Shown: positions 48,033-57,534 of the stretch, piece by piece
How the letters are laid out: the number at the start of each line of letters is the position of its first letter
Position numbering within the stretch: position 1 is the first letter of the stretch
Source of the DNA: Ginsengibacter hankyongi
Lineage (GTDB): Bacteria; Bacteroidota; Bacteroidia; Chitinophagales; Chitinophagaceae
Direction of reading: 5' to 3'
Assembly: GCF_008710285.1 (NCBI RefSeq)
Contig: NZ_VYQF01000014.1
Coordinates: 1 to 64,000 of the forward strand
Length of the DNA: 64,000 nt
The notes under the pieces: generated by a model
What the model was told of the DNA's origin: nothing
The model's database searches: none
Seen by the model: only the letters and a program-made list of their open reading frames with translations
Made by a program: the position numbers and the translations under genes

Positions 48033-48302
48033 ATACTCTGCAAAAATTTCGTCTGCATAACACCACATCCATCGCTCGCCGGGCTCAGCAGAAATGGCTA
48101 CGGGATGTTTTGTATGGCGGCTATGTTTACTCATGTGCATGTTAGGCGAGCTGTCGCAGCATAACGTGGCGCCACACGTTTGGCAGGTGCGAAGGTGCAC
48201 CCATTCATCGCCGGTTTTGATGCATTCTTCGCATACATAATCCCCCGGATGTTTTAAAGAAGTAATATGCCTGATGTGTTCGCAAACTTGTTCCTGTTCC
48301 AT
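48030..48302 (-). CDS. UBP-type zinc-finger protein
   Basis: The 90 residues consist of one UBP-type zinc finger: Cys/His ligands in CEHI, VCEECIKTG, LRTCQTCGATLCCDSSP and HMSKHSRHTKHP. In eukaryotes this finger binds the free C-terminus of ubiquitin. In bacteria the stand-alone form is of unknown function. The zinc ligands look complete. Confidence 0.9.
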   Translation of the reverse strand: MEQEQVCEHIRHITSLKHPGDYVCEECIKTGDEWVHLRTCQTCGATLCCDSSPNMHMSKHSRHTKHPVAISAEPGERWMWCYADEIFAEY

Positions 48303-48403
48303 AATTCTTAATAATTATTTTCATTCAAATTTCACGAATTCGTAAGGAATTTGATAACAATTTTTTCAAGTCACATTCCTTCTTCTTTGGAAAGGGAAAG
48401 GCT

Positions 48404-49246
48404 TTAATACAAAAATCCCATCTTGCCGGCCTGGTAATCACGCATGGCTTCCAGTATCTCTGTTTGTGTGTTCATTACAAAAGGGCCATGGCTCACCAGC
48501 GGCTCGTTAATGGGATCGCCGGAACCTAACAATAACGCACAATCGCTTTTGGCCGTCAGATGAATTTTGTTATCACTATGTTCAAACGAAGCGAAGTCAT
48601 AACGGCTTAATTCTTTTTCACCATTCACTTCTATTGCGCCTTCCAGTACATAAAGAAACACATCATTACTTGGGAGTAACGTTAAAGAATAATCGCTGCC
48701 GGCTTTCATGCGTATCATGGCGGTAATTACATCCGATTTTGCCGGCCCTTTTTTACCTTCATAGTTTCCCGATACCAGCCTGAACTCAACGCCATCTTTT
48801 TCAATCAGCACAATTTCATCTTTTGTAATAGGTTGGTACGAAGGGGTGTTCATTTTTTGAGCAGCCGGTAAATTGATCCATAGCTGTATGCCATGGAACC
48901 TCCCACCCTTCTTCCCAAATTCTTTCCCTGTTTTTTCTGAATGAATAATACCTCTCCCGGCATTAATCCATTGCACTTCATTATCGCCAATCACTTTGGT
49001 ATTACCCAGTGAATCATCATGCTCTACCGCACCTTCGTACATAAAAGTGATGGGCATAAAGCCACGGTGCGGATGTGGCGGCACGTCAAAATTATTATGG
49101 CCGGGCTCCATATTAATATCAAAATGATGCAGTAAAATAAACGGGCTTATTTGTTCGGTTCCGGCAATGGGTATGGGTTGCCGCAATTTTATCGCCCCCA
49201 TTTTTACCAACGGCGCTGCAATAACTTTTTCAATATTTCTATACAT
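48404..49246 (-). CDS. Pirin-family bicupin
   Basis: The 280 residues have the N-terminal cupin with the metal motif PPHPHRGFMPITFM and EHDDSLGN. Then come the pirin-typical NAGRGIIHSE and a C-terminal cupin (about 190-270). Pirins are Fe-binding proteins, some with quercetinase activity. The role here is not known. Confidence 0.92.
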   Translation of the reverse strand: MYRNIEKVIAAPLVKMGAIKLRQPIPIAGTEQISPFILLHHFDINMEPGHNNFDVPPHPHRGFMPITFMYEGAVEHDDSLGNTKVIGDNEVQWINAGRGIIHSEKTGKEFGKKGGRFHGIQLWINLPAAQKMNTPSYQPITKDEIVLIEKDGVEFRLVSGNYEGKKGPAKSDVITAMIRMKAGSDYSLTLLPSNDVFLYVLEGAIEVNGEKELSRYDFASFEHSDNKIHLTAKSDCALLLGSGDPINEPLVSHGPFVMNTQTEILEAMRDYQAGKMGFLY

Positions 49247-49384
49247 AATTTATATTTTAATTTCTATGCAATTTACTTACATAAGCGGCCCTGTTCCAAT
49301 AATGTAGATCACTAAATGGCATTGATGTGGAATAATAATTTTTATCTCCTTTATGAATAATTATTTCAGTTTATAAGCAATTGG

Positions 49385-49392
49385 TACATTTG
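49385..49392 (+). promoter_or_regulatory. Putative -7 box (TACATTTG)
   Basis: It matches TAnnTTTG, 51 bp before the VOC gene. No clear -33 TTG was seen. Confidence 0.4.
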
Positions 49393-49442
49393 GAAACTCA
49401 TCTTCTAAAAGAGTTTATTTAACCAAAATAAAATAAATAAAA

Positions 49443-49817
49443 ATGGAAAATAAACAGCCAACTTACGGCAATGGTAAAATCTGTTACCTCGAAATTCCTG
49501 CTGCAGATGTTGATATTTCTGCATCGTTTTATAAAGATGTTTTTGGCTGGCATATAAGAAAGCGGGGCGATGGACATATTGCTTTCGATGATGGCGTAGG
49601 CGAAGTAAGCGGCACCTGGGTGTTGGGAAGAAAGCCATTGAGCGAACCGGGTATTATTATTTCAATTATGGTAGATGATGCGAAAGCCACACTGGATGCT
49701 ATTGTTGCCCATGGCGGAATAATAACTCAGGAGTTAGGAAAAGATGCGCCTGAAATAACTGCCCACTTTAGCGATCCTGCAGGAAATATTTTGGGCATTT
49801 ACCAGGAACCAGGCTAG
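49443..49817 (+). CDS. VOC-family (glyoxalase/bleomycin-resistance-like) protein
   Basis: The 124 residues contain two betaalphabetabetabeta modules: NGKICYLEIPAADVDISASFYKDVFGW (partly) and a second half ending HFSDPAGNILGIYQEPG. Members bind a metal and act as glyoxalases, dioxygenases or antibiotic-binding proteins. Specificity unknown. Confidence 0.88.
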   Translation: MENKQPTYGNGKICYLEIPAADVDISASFYKDVFGWHIRKRGDGHIAFDDGVGEVSGTWVLGRKPLSEPGIIISIMVDDAKATLDAIVAHGGIITQELGKDAPEITAHFSDPAGNILGIYQEPG

Positions 49818-49856
49818 GCGCAACAACCGGGAATGAACCGGCTTACATTGTTTATC

Positions 49857-50480
49857 TTAAACTTCCCGTTCCAGGAAAGATTTCATCAGCCTCGACCATT
49901 GCAATTCTGATACACCCATTAACCCCGAGGTGCCCACCACCGTGTTCCTGATTTTATCGGTTAATTTTTTTGTATCAGTATTCAGCACTTCATTACGGCC
50001 ATGGTAGGCCGCAATTACTGTATTACCGTTACGGTTAATAATAAAAGTGGATGTGGCATCACTGGTAAAAAAATGGGCTGTCTCGTTACTTTCTTTATTG
50101 GGATTTTTACAGGAGCGTACCCTCATGCCCACACTTTCGTTTTCGCCATCGTTATTTAAAACTTCTTTAATATCATCTACTCTCACCCAGTCATAACCAT
50201 CACCGGAAGCAGGGCCCGGCCCAGGTATATCTATCCGGAGATAGTCTCCCACTTTGGCAAGGCGGTTACCATCATTAACCTCTTTGTCTTTTAGAACAAA
50301 ATGCGCACTTGCAAAACCGCTTAGTTTGTGCCAGATATTAATATTAAGCATCCTTTTCCAAGCACGCTTAAAAGCATCCTGTGCTTCTTCTCTTGTGTTC
50401 AACGTTATTGAGTGTTCCACATCCGTTTGCTTACCTTTTTCCTGTAAAGGAATAAGGCTGCTTAGTAATAAACTTTCCAT
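49857..50480 (-). CDS. Hypothetical protein
   Basis: The 207 residues contain IDIPGPGPASGDGYDWVRV and WHKLSGFASAHFVL. This pattern looks conserved, but I cannot attach a named family. No signal peptide. A DNA-like name is not justified. It is divergent from the FAD/Rieske gene and convergent with the VOC gene. Confidence 0.65.
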   Translation of the reverse strand: MESLLLSSLIPLQEKGKQTDVEHSITLNTREEAQDAFKRAWKRMLNINIWHKLSGFASAHFVLKDKEVNDGNRLAKVGDYLRIDIPGPGPASGDGYDWVRVDDIKEVLNNDGENESVGMRVRSCKNPNKESNETAHFFTSDATSTFIINRNGNTVIAAYHGRNEVLNTDTKKLTDKIRNTVVGTSGLMGVSELQWSRLMKSFLEREV

Positions 50481-50593
50481 GGTTATTTTTTATGCATTAT
50501 TAAATAGTACCGCAAAATCATGCCATCAAAAACGTGTTGGCGTTATAATTGTGCACTGAATTTATTATCCCACATTCAAAAAATGTAAAGCTT

Positions 50594-52111
50594 ATGCAAC
50601 GAGATGGTGCAACGATAAGTTTATGGCAACATAATATCCCGGATTATGTCTCACAAACACATAGCCTGCCGGAGATAACCTATGATGTGTTGATAGTTGG
50701 CGGTGGTATTACTGGTATCAGTACGGGATTGCTTTTACAGAAGGCAGGCAAAAAATGTTTGATAGCCGAAGCCGCAACTATTGGCTTTGGAACCACCGGC
50801 GGCACAACCGCTCACCTGAATAATTTTATGGATAGCCCGTACAGCGAAATAGCTAAGAATTTCGGGGAAGATAATGCACAATTGGTGTGTACTGCCGCAA
50901 ATAATGCCATTGGCCTTATCAAAAAAAATATAGCAGACTATAATATTAATTGTGACTTCAGCGAACAAAAGGGATATCTTTTTTCGCAGGGTGAAAAACA
51001 AGACAAAGAGCTCGACGAAATTTATGAAGCATCTCTCAAAGCGGGCTGCCATGTAATTTATAGTGGCTCTATTCCTTTGCCCGTTACGTTTAGGAAAGCC
51101 GTCCTCTTTGAAAACCAGGCACAATTTCACTCGACAAAATATTTATATGGAATAGCAAAGGCCTTTGAAGATGCGGGCGGCACTTTATTGCAGGGCTGCA
51201 GGATAACAAATGTAAAGGATGGAGAATCCCTTGAAGTAACGAGCGACCGGGGAACCATTCGTGCAAAGGCTTTAATTTATGCGACCCATGTTCCGCCGGG
51301 TGTAAACATCCTGCATTTTCGCTGTGCGCCTTACCGGAGTTATGCAATGGCAATAAAACTGGCCAATGATAATTATCCTGCGAATCTTGCTTACGATATG
51401 TATGATCCCTACCATTACTACCGTACGCAGGAGGTGGATGGTGAAAAATATTTAATTGCCGGTGGCGAAGATCATAAAACAGGGCATGTTGAGAACACCA
51501 ATATGTGTTTTACAAAATTGGAAAGTTACCTCCGTGGTTATTTTAATATTGAATCAATCCCATTCAAATGGTCATCGCAATATTACCAGCCGGTTGACGG
51601 CTTACCGTATATCGGGCATTTACCCGGCAATCCTTCCAACGTGTATGTGGCTACAGGCTATGGAGGCAATGGAATAACGTATAGCCATGTTGCGGCAAGA
51701 GTGCTTACAGATATTCTGGTAAAAGGAAGCAGCGAATACGAAAAACTTTTTAGCCCGGCAAGAGTAAAACCAATGGCAGGCTTTGAAGATTTTATAAAAG
51801 AATCAGCCGATGTTGTTGCGAAGTTAATTGGCGGCTTGTTCCCTTCTCCAAAGATGGAAGAACTTGCAGATATGGCGCATGGCGAGGCAAAAGTGGTAAA
51901 ATACCAGGGGCAATCTATTGCATTATTTAAAGATGAAGGCGGGAAAGTACACGCGGTAAATCCTGCCTGCACCCACATTGATTGCCAGGTTTCCTGGAAC
52001 AACGCAGAACGTTCATGGGATTGCCCGTGTCATGGCTCGCGGTTTAATGGAGATGGGAAAATGCTTACCGCACCGGCCAGGAAAGACCTGGAAAAAATAG
52101 AATTAAAGTAA
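50594..52111 (+). CDS. FAD-dependent oxidoreductase fused to a Rieske [2Fe-2S] domain
   Basis: Starting at the ATG at 50594 the product has 505 residues. The N-terminal DAO-type FAD domain has VLIVGGGITGIS (about 32-43). It ends with GLPYIGHLPG and TGYGGNGITYS. The C-terminal Rieske domain (about 425-505) has the cluster ligands in CTHIDC and CPCHGSRF. This architecture is known in Bacillota and Bacteroidota and is thought to be an oxidoreductase of amines or amino acids. An upstream TTG (50549) is less likely. Confidence 0.9.
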   Translation: MQRDGATISLWQHNIPDYVSQTHSLPEITYDVLIVGGGITGISTGLLLQKAGKKCLIAEAATIGFGTTGGTTAHLNNFMDSPYSEIAKNFGEDNAQLVCTAANNAIGLIKKNIADYNINCDFSEQKGYLFSQGEKQDKELDEIYEASLKAGCHVIYSGSIPLPVTFRKAVLFENQAQFHSTKYLYGIAKAFEDAGGTLLQGCRITNVKDGESLEVTSDRGTIRAKALIYATHVPPGVNILHFRCAPYRSYAMAIKLANDNYPANLAYDMYDPYHYYRTQEVDGEKYLIAGGEDHKTGHVENTNMCFTKLESYLRGYFNIESIPFKWSSQYYQPVDGLPYIGHLPGNPSNVYVATGYGGNGITYSHVAARVLTDILVKGSSEYEKLFSPARVKPMAGFEDFIKESADVVAKLIGGLFPSPKMEELADMAHGEAKVVKYQGQSIALFKDEGGKVHAVNPACTHIDCQVSWNNAERSWDCPCHGSRFNGDGKMLTAPARKDLEKIELK

Positions 52112-52170
52112 CCTGAATTTGTCGTGAAGCACTAATGTGTCGCTCTGAAGATTTGGAAACTAAGGTAAAA

Positions 52171-52821
52171 TTATAAGGTTATGATACCATTTCTTATGGC
52201 AAACAGCACAAGCCCTACCCGCGATTTAACATTCAGCTTTTCGAATAGGCCATCACGGTAGCCATCCACCGATCTTGTACTCACCAGCATTTTATCTGCT
52301 ATTTCTTTATAAGTATATTCCGTACAGGCCAGCTTTAAAAAAGTAATTTCCCTCTCACTAAATTTATTGATTTTGGCCACCTCATTTTCAGTATCATCAA
52401 AAGTATTGATGTTATGAATTAACTTTCCCGTTATCATTTCAGAATAATAAAAGCCTTTTGTAACCAGTGCATGTAAGGCATTCTTTAATTCAGAAGGATC
52501 GCAGTCTTTTAAAATATATCCTTTAGCCCCGGCCTTAAACATTCTTATTACCGAATTTTCATTATCGTACATAGATAAGGCAAGTATCTTTATTGCCGGG
52601 TAATTTTTTTTAAGCCATACTGATGTTTCATAACCATCTTTTACCGGCATATTAATATCCATTAAAACAATATGCGGTAACCTGTCAGCAGATAACTGCT
52701 CAATAAACTGGTCGCCGTTATCAGCCTGGAACAACACTTTATAATCGCCAAAACTTTCTACCAGGTTAGCCAGCCCCTGGCGGAGCAATACATGATCATC
52801 AACCAAAACTATATTTTGCAT
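52171..52821 (-). CDS. LuxR/NarL-type response regulator
   Basis: The 216 residues have a receiver domain with phosphoacceptor Asp55 (MDINMP), Ser/Thr switch region LALSMYD and Lys104 region GYILKD. An HTH LuxR domain follows (about 150-210; FLKLACTEYTYKEIADKMLVS in part). It is immediately downstream of the kinase gene (2 bp gap) and should be its partner. Confidence 0.95.
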   Translation of the reverse strand: MQNIVLVDDHVLLRQGLANLVESFGDYKVLFQADNGDQFIEQLSADRLPHIVLMDINMPVKDGYETSVWLKKNYPAIKILALSMYDNENSVIRMFKAGAKGYILKDCDPSELKNALHALVTKGFYYSEMITGKLIHNINTFDDTENEVAKINKFSEREITFLKLACTEYTYKEIADKMLVSTRSVDGYRDGLFEKLNVKSRVGLVLFAIRNGIITL

Positions 52822-52823
52822 AA

Positions 52824-53609
52824 TTATAATTTAGCGGTTTCCAGCGGAAGCGTAAGCGTTATAAAAGTTCCTTCGTTTATGGTAGTCGTTAGTTTAAAAG
52901 AGGCGTTAATAATTTTTGCACGGCTAAGCATATTCCGTAAACCTAACCCAAATTTATTATAATTATTATTGTCCAGCTGGCTCGCATCAAATCCCACACC
53001 ATTATCTTTAATTGTTAACGTAAACAGGCGAGGCTCATATAATACTCTTATGCTAATGGTGGTTGCCCTGGAATGTTTAATAATGTTGTTGAGAGATTCC
53101 TGCAAGATCCTGAAGAGTATAAGCTCCTGCTGGTTTTCCAGGCGGTATTCGTCTCCCTGTGTTTCCAAAACAACCTCAAAGACACCGCTTTTCTTTATCA
53201 TGCCCAGCTCATATTCTATTACTTTTGATAAGCCTGATTCCATTATGTAATCGGTATTAAGGCTTCTTGATAAATCTCTCAGGTCTTGTATCACTTTAGT
53301 TATTAGCTGACGGCTGTCGGAAATTTTATTTTGAAGCAGTTCAGGCTCGCCATGATTCATAGTATTTATATTCAGCTTCACCAGGCTCAGCGCCTGCCCT
53401 ATGTTATCATGTATCTCCTGTGAAATATATTTAAGCGTTTGCTCCTGTATCTCCAGCTTGCTTTCCAGTATCTCTTTCTCGTAAGTATCTTTCAATTGCT
53501 TTTTTTCGCCAATGTATTGCAACTGCTTTTTTTGATATACCAGTACCAGCACAATAATTCCTATTGCTACTATTACAAGAAAAGTAGTAATAATAAAAAT
53601 CTTTATCAT
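52824..53609 (-). CDS. Sensor histidine kinase (HisKA_3, NarL partner type)
   Basis: The 261 residues have one transmembrane segment (about 2-25) and a coiled coil. The HisKA_3 phosphoacceptor His67 is in QEIHDNIGQALS, and the HATPase_c boxes are QESLNNIIKHS, DNGVGFD and GLGLRNM. There is no periplasmic or PAS sensor domain, so the signal probably comes from the upstream membrane protein. It is in a four-gene unit with an 80-residue Cys-rich peptide, a membrane protein and the response regulator. Confidence 0.93.
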   Translation of the reverse strand: MIKIFIITTFLVIVAIGIIVLVLVYQKKQLQYIGEKKQLKDTYEKEILESKLEIQEQTLKYISQEIHDNIGQALSLVKLNINTMNHGEPELLQNKISDSRQLITKVIQDLRDLSRSLNTDYIMESGLSKVIEYELGMIKKSGVFEVVLETQGDEYRLENQQELILFRILQESLNNIIKHSRATTISIRVLYEPRLFTLTIKDNGVGFDASQLDNNNYNKFGLGLRNMLSRAKIINASFKLTTTINEGTFITLTLPLETAKL

Positions 53610-53616
53610 AACTCAT

Positions 53617-54279
53617 CTAATACATCCTTTTCGGGGAAGGTATCTTTAAATACCCTGCTAAGGTAACCACCGAACTCAGAAAAAGAATTATATTTTGAAG
53701 GGCCCACACATTACCGCTGTCATCTATATCAACAGACCTGTAGAATAAAATTATTATAAAACTTCCTAAAAAATATACAAGATATCCCGAAACCAGCCAG
53801 AAGTCGAATTGGAAAAGAATATCCTGCTCCGTTACATTTCTCAGCAATTGGTCAAAATACAGCAATGCATACATTACAATGCTGATAAAACAGATGGCAT
53901 ATTCCTGGTCGTTAAATGCTTTAAAGAAATGGCCTGAAAAAACATCATGCCAGATAAAGATAACCACGTTAGTTACCAATAATATGGTGACCGTAGCTTT
54001 TTTGGTTTTGGTAATTAAAAGACCATGAAAATAATAAGAGAGAACGCAGATAGTAACGAGGTAAAAAATATTGTACATCCATGTATTATCGGCCTGGTCC
54101 ACTGCCATTGCAATTATACTGGCAAACAAAAGCAGCGACGCAGCAAATGCGTAATAGGCAAAAAGAATTCCATTCAATAAACTTCTTTGCCTGTTTATTT
54201 TTAGCAGAAAAACCAGCGCATACACGAAGTAGCTCAGTGGCTCCAAAAAGTTTTTAAAAAAGGATTCTAACGGTGTCAT
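53617..54279 (-). CDS. Multi-pass membrane protein of the two-component locus
   Basis: The 220 residues have six or seven predicted helices. No family was recognised. It ends 7 bp before the kinase gene and is likely the signal-input partner of the sensor-less kinase. The helix count resembles 7TM sensor input modules, but no motif supports this. Confidence 0.7.
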   Translation of the reverse strand: MTPLESFFKNFLEPLSYFVYALVFLLKINRQRSLLNGILFAYYAFAASLLLFASIIAMAVDQADNTWMYNIFYLVTICVLSYYFHGLLITKTKKATVTILLVTNVVIFIWHDVFSGHFFKAFNDQEYAICFISIVMYALLYFDQLLRNVTEQDILFQFDFWLVSGYLVYFLGSFIIILFYRSVDIDDSGNVWALQNIILFLSSVVTLAGYLKIPSPKRMY

Positions 54280-54305
54280 TACATAGATTGTTTTCTACAA
54301 TTAAA

Positions 54306-54548
54306 TTACTTGCAGGGCGTGGGGCAGCCGGGCACAACGTCCCCACCACCATCACCCGAGGGAAGGGGTTTACGTGATTTAATTTTTCTGGCACTGCCTT
54401 TTAATTGCGTAGCAAAAATTTCAAACTTTGCCGGCGCATCGGCATAATAAGTAGCGTTAAAATGAATTACAATATCTGTGCAACCTTTACAAAGTGCGGC
54501 TAATTCATCACTTTTAAAGTAGCATTCAACATGAGTTCTGTTGGACAT
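54306..54548 (-). CDS. Small Cys-containing hypothetical protein
   Basis: The 80 residues have cysteines at 9, 20, 23, 75 and 79, with the ending PGCPTPCK. No signal peptide. It lies 26 bp upstream of the membrane protein gene of the two-component locus and may be part of it. Function unknown. Confidence 0.55.
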   Translation of the reverse strand: MSNRTHVECYFKSDELAALCKGCTDIVIHFNATYYADAPAKFEIFATQLKGSARKIKSRKPLPSGDGGGDVVPGCPTPCK

Positions 54549-55196
54549 AAGCGTGGTTTTGGTGTGTGAATAATCATTAGAGCTAATTTAGCTCATTCAA
54601 CTTAAGTGTTGCAAATATACAATCAGTGTTTTTCTTCCGGGGCGGGAGAAAAACACCACAATATGACAGTGATATAAGGAAACATGATTGACCAACTGCA
54701 AAAGAGGAGAAGATTTCTTTATAGGCCATTTCTGTGCTGCTATTAAACGGTTTTTCAATTTTAGTGAACAATTGTAAAAAGGAAAAAAAAATCAGAATAA
54801 TATTCCCTTAAAGTTTGTTCCCATTTTGAATATCGGGGAGGATATTTTTTTATCCTAATTTATAGGTCGTATTTATTTGACGCTAAAATTAGGATCAGCC
54901 TCCTAAAAGCCATCCTTCATAAGGGGTTTTAGCGATCTATTAGCATCACAATAAAAAATATAGTCTAAAAAGGGAATATAAAAAGTAATGTTCTAATTAT
55001 TAAAAGGTAAGTGGATTAGAACACCGACCTTTTAGAAGGAAAATAAACTTGTATCGTAAGGAATTGATGAGATTGAACTGGATTCCTCACATTATAAAAA
55101 CAACCTCGTGTTTTAAATCAAGAAATACTCTCTATCAAAAAGTCTACGTTGTTTTGACTACATACAAAATATATCCACATTCTTACAACAACAAGG
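54549..55196. other. Long intergenic region between the two-component and caspase operons
   Basis: These 648 bp hold a strong inverted repeat at 54626-54656, a small hairpin AGGATA/TATCCT near 54839-54857, and GTTCTAAT/ATTAGAAC arms near 54990-55022. There is no supported ORF. The promoter of the two-component locus should be here. Confidence 0.5.
54626..54656. repeat. 31-bp inverted repeat (13-bp stem)
   Basis: GTGTTTTTCT (54626-54635) pairs with AGAAAAACAC (54647-54656). TCC/GGG extend the stem inside (one G-T pair) around GGGGC. It lies 78 bp upstream of the 80-residue ORF. It could be an operator or a 5'-leader hairpin. Confidence 0.6.
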
Positions 55197-55535
55197 TTAA
55201 TGGGGAATTATAATAGCTTTCCCCATACCTTCTTTAGTTTCATCGTACCACCTTTCCGTTTCAAATTTGATAGAAACATTTCTGGATATTATTACACTAT
55301 CGTTTTTCCCTGAGTTTTTTACAATTTTGTTGTCGGAAATTGAAGAAACATTTTTTAGGGAAAACATATGCTCGCCTTCAAGTACCTGGATGTCCTGAAT
55401 TGCATTTTTTTTTGTCAAATTAATTTTGCAAAAGTAAATACCATCGATATAAAGATCTCCAATAAAAGCTACTTTACTCGAAAAAGCAATCTTACTTTTT
55501 TTAATTATCGGCTTTATTTTTAAAATATGTGCCAT
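55197..55535 (-). CDS. Small protein, last gene of the EACC1-caspase operon
   Basis: From the ATG at 55535 the product has 112 residues; another ATG at 55556 is possible. It overlaps the end of the Sel1 gene. The region GDLYIDGIYFCKINL...EGEHMFSL resembles a PEGA-type beta fold, but the match is weak. The overlap suggests translational coupling. Confidence 0.55.
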   Translation of the reverse strand: MAHILKIKPIIKKSKIAFSSKVAFIGDLYIDGIYFCKINLTKKNAIQDIQVLEGEHMFSLKNVSSISDNKIVKNSGKNDSVIISRNVSIKFETERWYDETKEGMGKAIIIPH

Positions 55536-57483
55536 GAATATAAGAAGTTCCAACATCACTTTCAGTGCCCTTCAACCAACTTGTTTGACCTATCGTCCCA
55601 ATAATTTGATACCGGGAAATATCTTTGATATCTGTTAAAGGAATTCTGCAACTTAATTGGCTAAGATTTATTGTTTCACCCGGCAGTATTTCTTTATTGA
55701 TTGCGATTTGATCGCTCCCTTGTTTGATAGTCCAGGAACTACCGGAAAAATCATCCTCAATACCAAGAGTAAAATATACTATCCTTCTTTTTCCATCATA
55801 TTGCATATCAGGAAGTTCTGCCTTGCTCCGTGAATGAATAGAGCAACTTTCAATATTGAATTTAATAAAGTTTGCATGCAGATCATAAGTTCCTTTGACG
55901 GAGCCCACAATTGCAAAAAACTTATCATTCATTGAAGTGAGTTCAAATGGTATAGTTGCAATGGGAGGCGCCAGTTCCTCAAGCTTTTTAATGGCAACGC
56001 TATCACCTTTGTCGGCCGATCTTTGATACCACTTTGCAGCTTCCGAAGACTCTTTTGCCACACCCCTTCCATTTTCATACAGTGCACCGATCTTATTCAT
56101 AGCCCAAGTACTTCCCGAATCCGCAGCTTCTTTATATTGTTTCAACGCTTTTGCATAATCCTGAGAAACACCATAGCCGTTTTCATACAAAAGGCCTAAA
56201 TTTCCAATAGCAAAAATGTTTTTTTTATCTGCAGCTTTTTGATACCAAAATAAAGATTGAGAATAATCATGTGGTTTATAATCGTCTTTTAGGTAGATGC
56301 CGCCCAATGAGTTCATAGCACTTGTATTCCCAAGATCAGCGGCCTTTTTAAACCATTTCAATGCCTCATTGTAGTCTTGAGCAACGGCTCTCCCATATTG
56401 AAACATTAAACCAACATAATAAGCAGCCCTGACATTATTCTTTCCGATGGCTTTGCGATACCATCGCAAGGCCTCATAGTAATCTTTTGAAACTCCCAGA
56501 CCGTAATAATATAAATCGCCAATGTTATCCATTGCATAACCCATACCGTCATCAATACTCTTTTTATAATAAAGTAAGTTGAATGAGAATTCAAAATTTG
56601 CTGCTTTTTGAAACCATTTCATTGCTTCAGTGTAATCCTTTGCAACCCCATTCCCATATCTATATAAAACGCCTATATTATTCATTGCCATAGTTGATCC
56701 CTTTTCAGCAGCTTGTTGAAAATAAGCTAAAGCTTTAGGATAATCTTGGTTTACGCCAAATCCGTTTTCATACAGATATCCGATATTTAAAATACCATTG
56801 ATATTTCCTTTTCCGGCTGATTTCTTATACCAGTTTAAAGCTTCATAATAATCTTGCGTTATGCCGTTACCGTCCTGATACATAAGGCCAAGTGAATTCA
56901 TTGCAAAAGGCTCGCCTGCTTCAACTCCTTTTCTTATCCAGGAAATAGCGTCAGTATAATTTTGATCTACACCTAATCCTTCCGAATATATTATTCCTAT
57001 ACTGTAATTGGCCAAAGCATTTCCTTTCGCAGCCGCAGTCTTATACCATTTAAGAGCATTATTATAATTGGTATCAACACCTTCACCGAATTGAGACATC
57101 CATCCCAGACGATAACATTGTTCACCCCTTAGGTTATCAGCAAACTTTAAATAGATTGCAACGGCCTTCGAATAATCCATGGACTCAAAATTGGCATCAG
57201 CTTCCTTTAGCTTAGATGCAAAATTGTTGGTAGCTTTTGTTACTCCGGTTTTATTATTGCTTTCTAATTTTGCATTTGCATTATTAATCCAATGCTCAAT
57301 CTCTTTAGCATTAGCGCCCTGACTTATCTGAGCCGCTTCAAAATAATCCTTCGCACGGTTATAATGACCTGAATCGTATTGGGCTTTACCTTTATTTAAG
57401 TAAAAGTTATATGTTTCTTTTTCTTGCGCTTCAGACAAATTATAAAAGAAAGCAACAAGAAGGAAGGTAATTAAATACTTCAT
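55501..57483 (-). CDS. Secreted Sel1-repeat protein of the EACC1-caspase operon
   Basis: Starting at the ATG at 57483, the 660 residues have a signal peptide (cleavage after LSEAQ, about residue 20). A TPR-like N-terminus follows, then about nine or ten Sel1-like repeats (about 110-500) such as AMNSLGLMYQDGNGITQDY and ANYSIGIIYSEGLGVDQNY. The C-terminal 150 residues are beta-rich and unrecognised. Sel1 repeats are protein-binding solenoids. The signal peptide places it in the periplasm or outside. It starts 51 bp after the caspase gene. The ORF is also open from a TTG 6 bp upstream. Confidence 0.85.
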   Translation of the reverse strand: MKYLITFLLVAFFYNLSEAQEKETYNFYLNKGKAQYDSGHYNRAKDYFEAAQISQGANAKEIEHWINNANAKLESNNKTGVTKATNNFASKLKEADANFESMDYSKAVAIYLKFADNLRGEQCYRLGWMSQFGEGVDTNYNNALKWYKTAAAKGNALANYSIGIIYSEGLGVDQNYTDAISWIRKGVEAGEPFAMNSLGLMYQDGNGITQDYYEALNWYKKSAGKGNINGILNIGYLYENGFGVNQDYPKALAYFQQAAEKGSTMAMNNIGVLYRYGNGVAKDYTEAMKWFQKAANFEFSFNLLYYKKSIDDGMGYAMDNIGDLYYYGLGVSKDYYEALRWYRKAIGKNNVRAAYYVGLMFQYGRAVAQDYNEALKWFKKAADLGNTSAMNSLGGIYLKDDYKPHDYSQSLFWYQKAADKKNIFAIGNLGLLYENGYGVSQDYAKALKQYKEAADSGSTWAMNKIGALYENGRGVAKESSEAAKWYQRSADKGDSVAIKKLEELAPPIATIPFELTSMNDKFFAIVGSVKGTYDLHANFIKFNIESCSIHSRSKAELPDMQYDGKRRIVYFTLGIEDDFSGSSWTIKQGSDQIAINKEILPGETINLSQLSCRIPLTDIKDISRYQIIGTIGQTSWLKGTESDVGTSYIHGTYFKNKADN

Positions 57484-57534
57484 AAACAAATAAATTTTAA
57501 CATGTCTGTTAATATAAATAAATTCACATCTGTC

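Noticed and set aside
54583-54771. 62-codon minus-strand ORF in the 54.5-55.2 kb gap
   Set aside because: It spans the inverted repeat and has no domain, signal or conserved-looking pattern.
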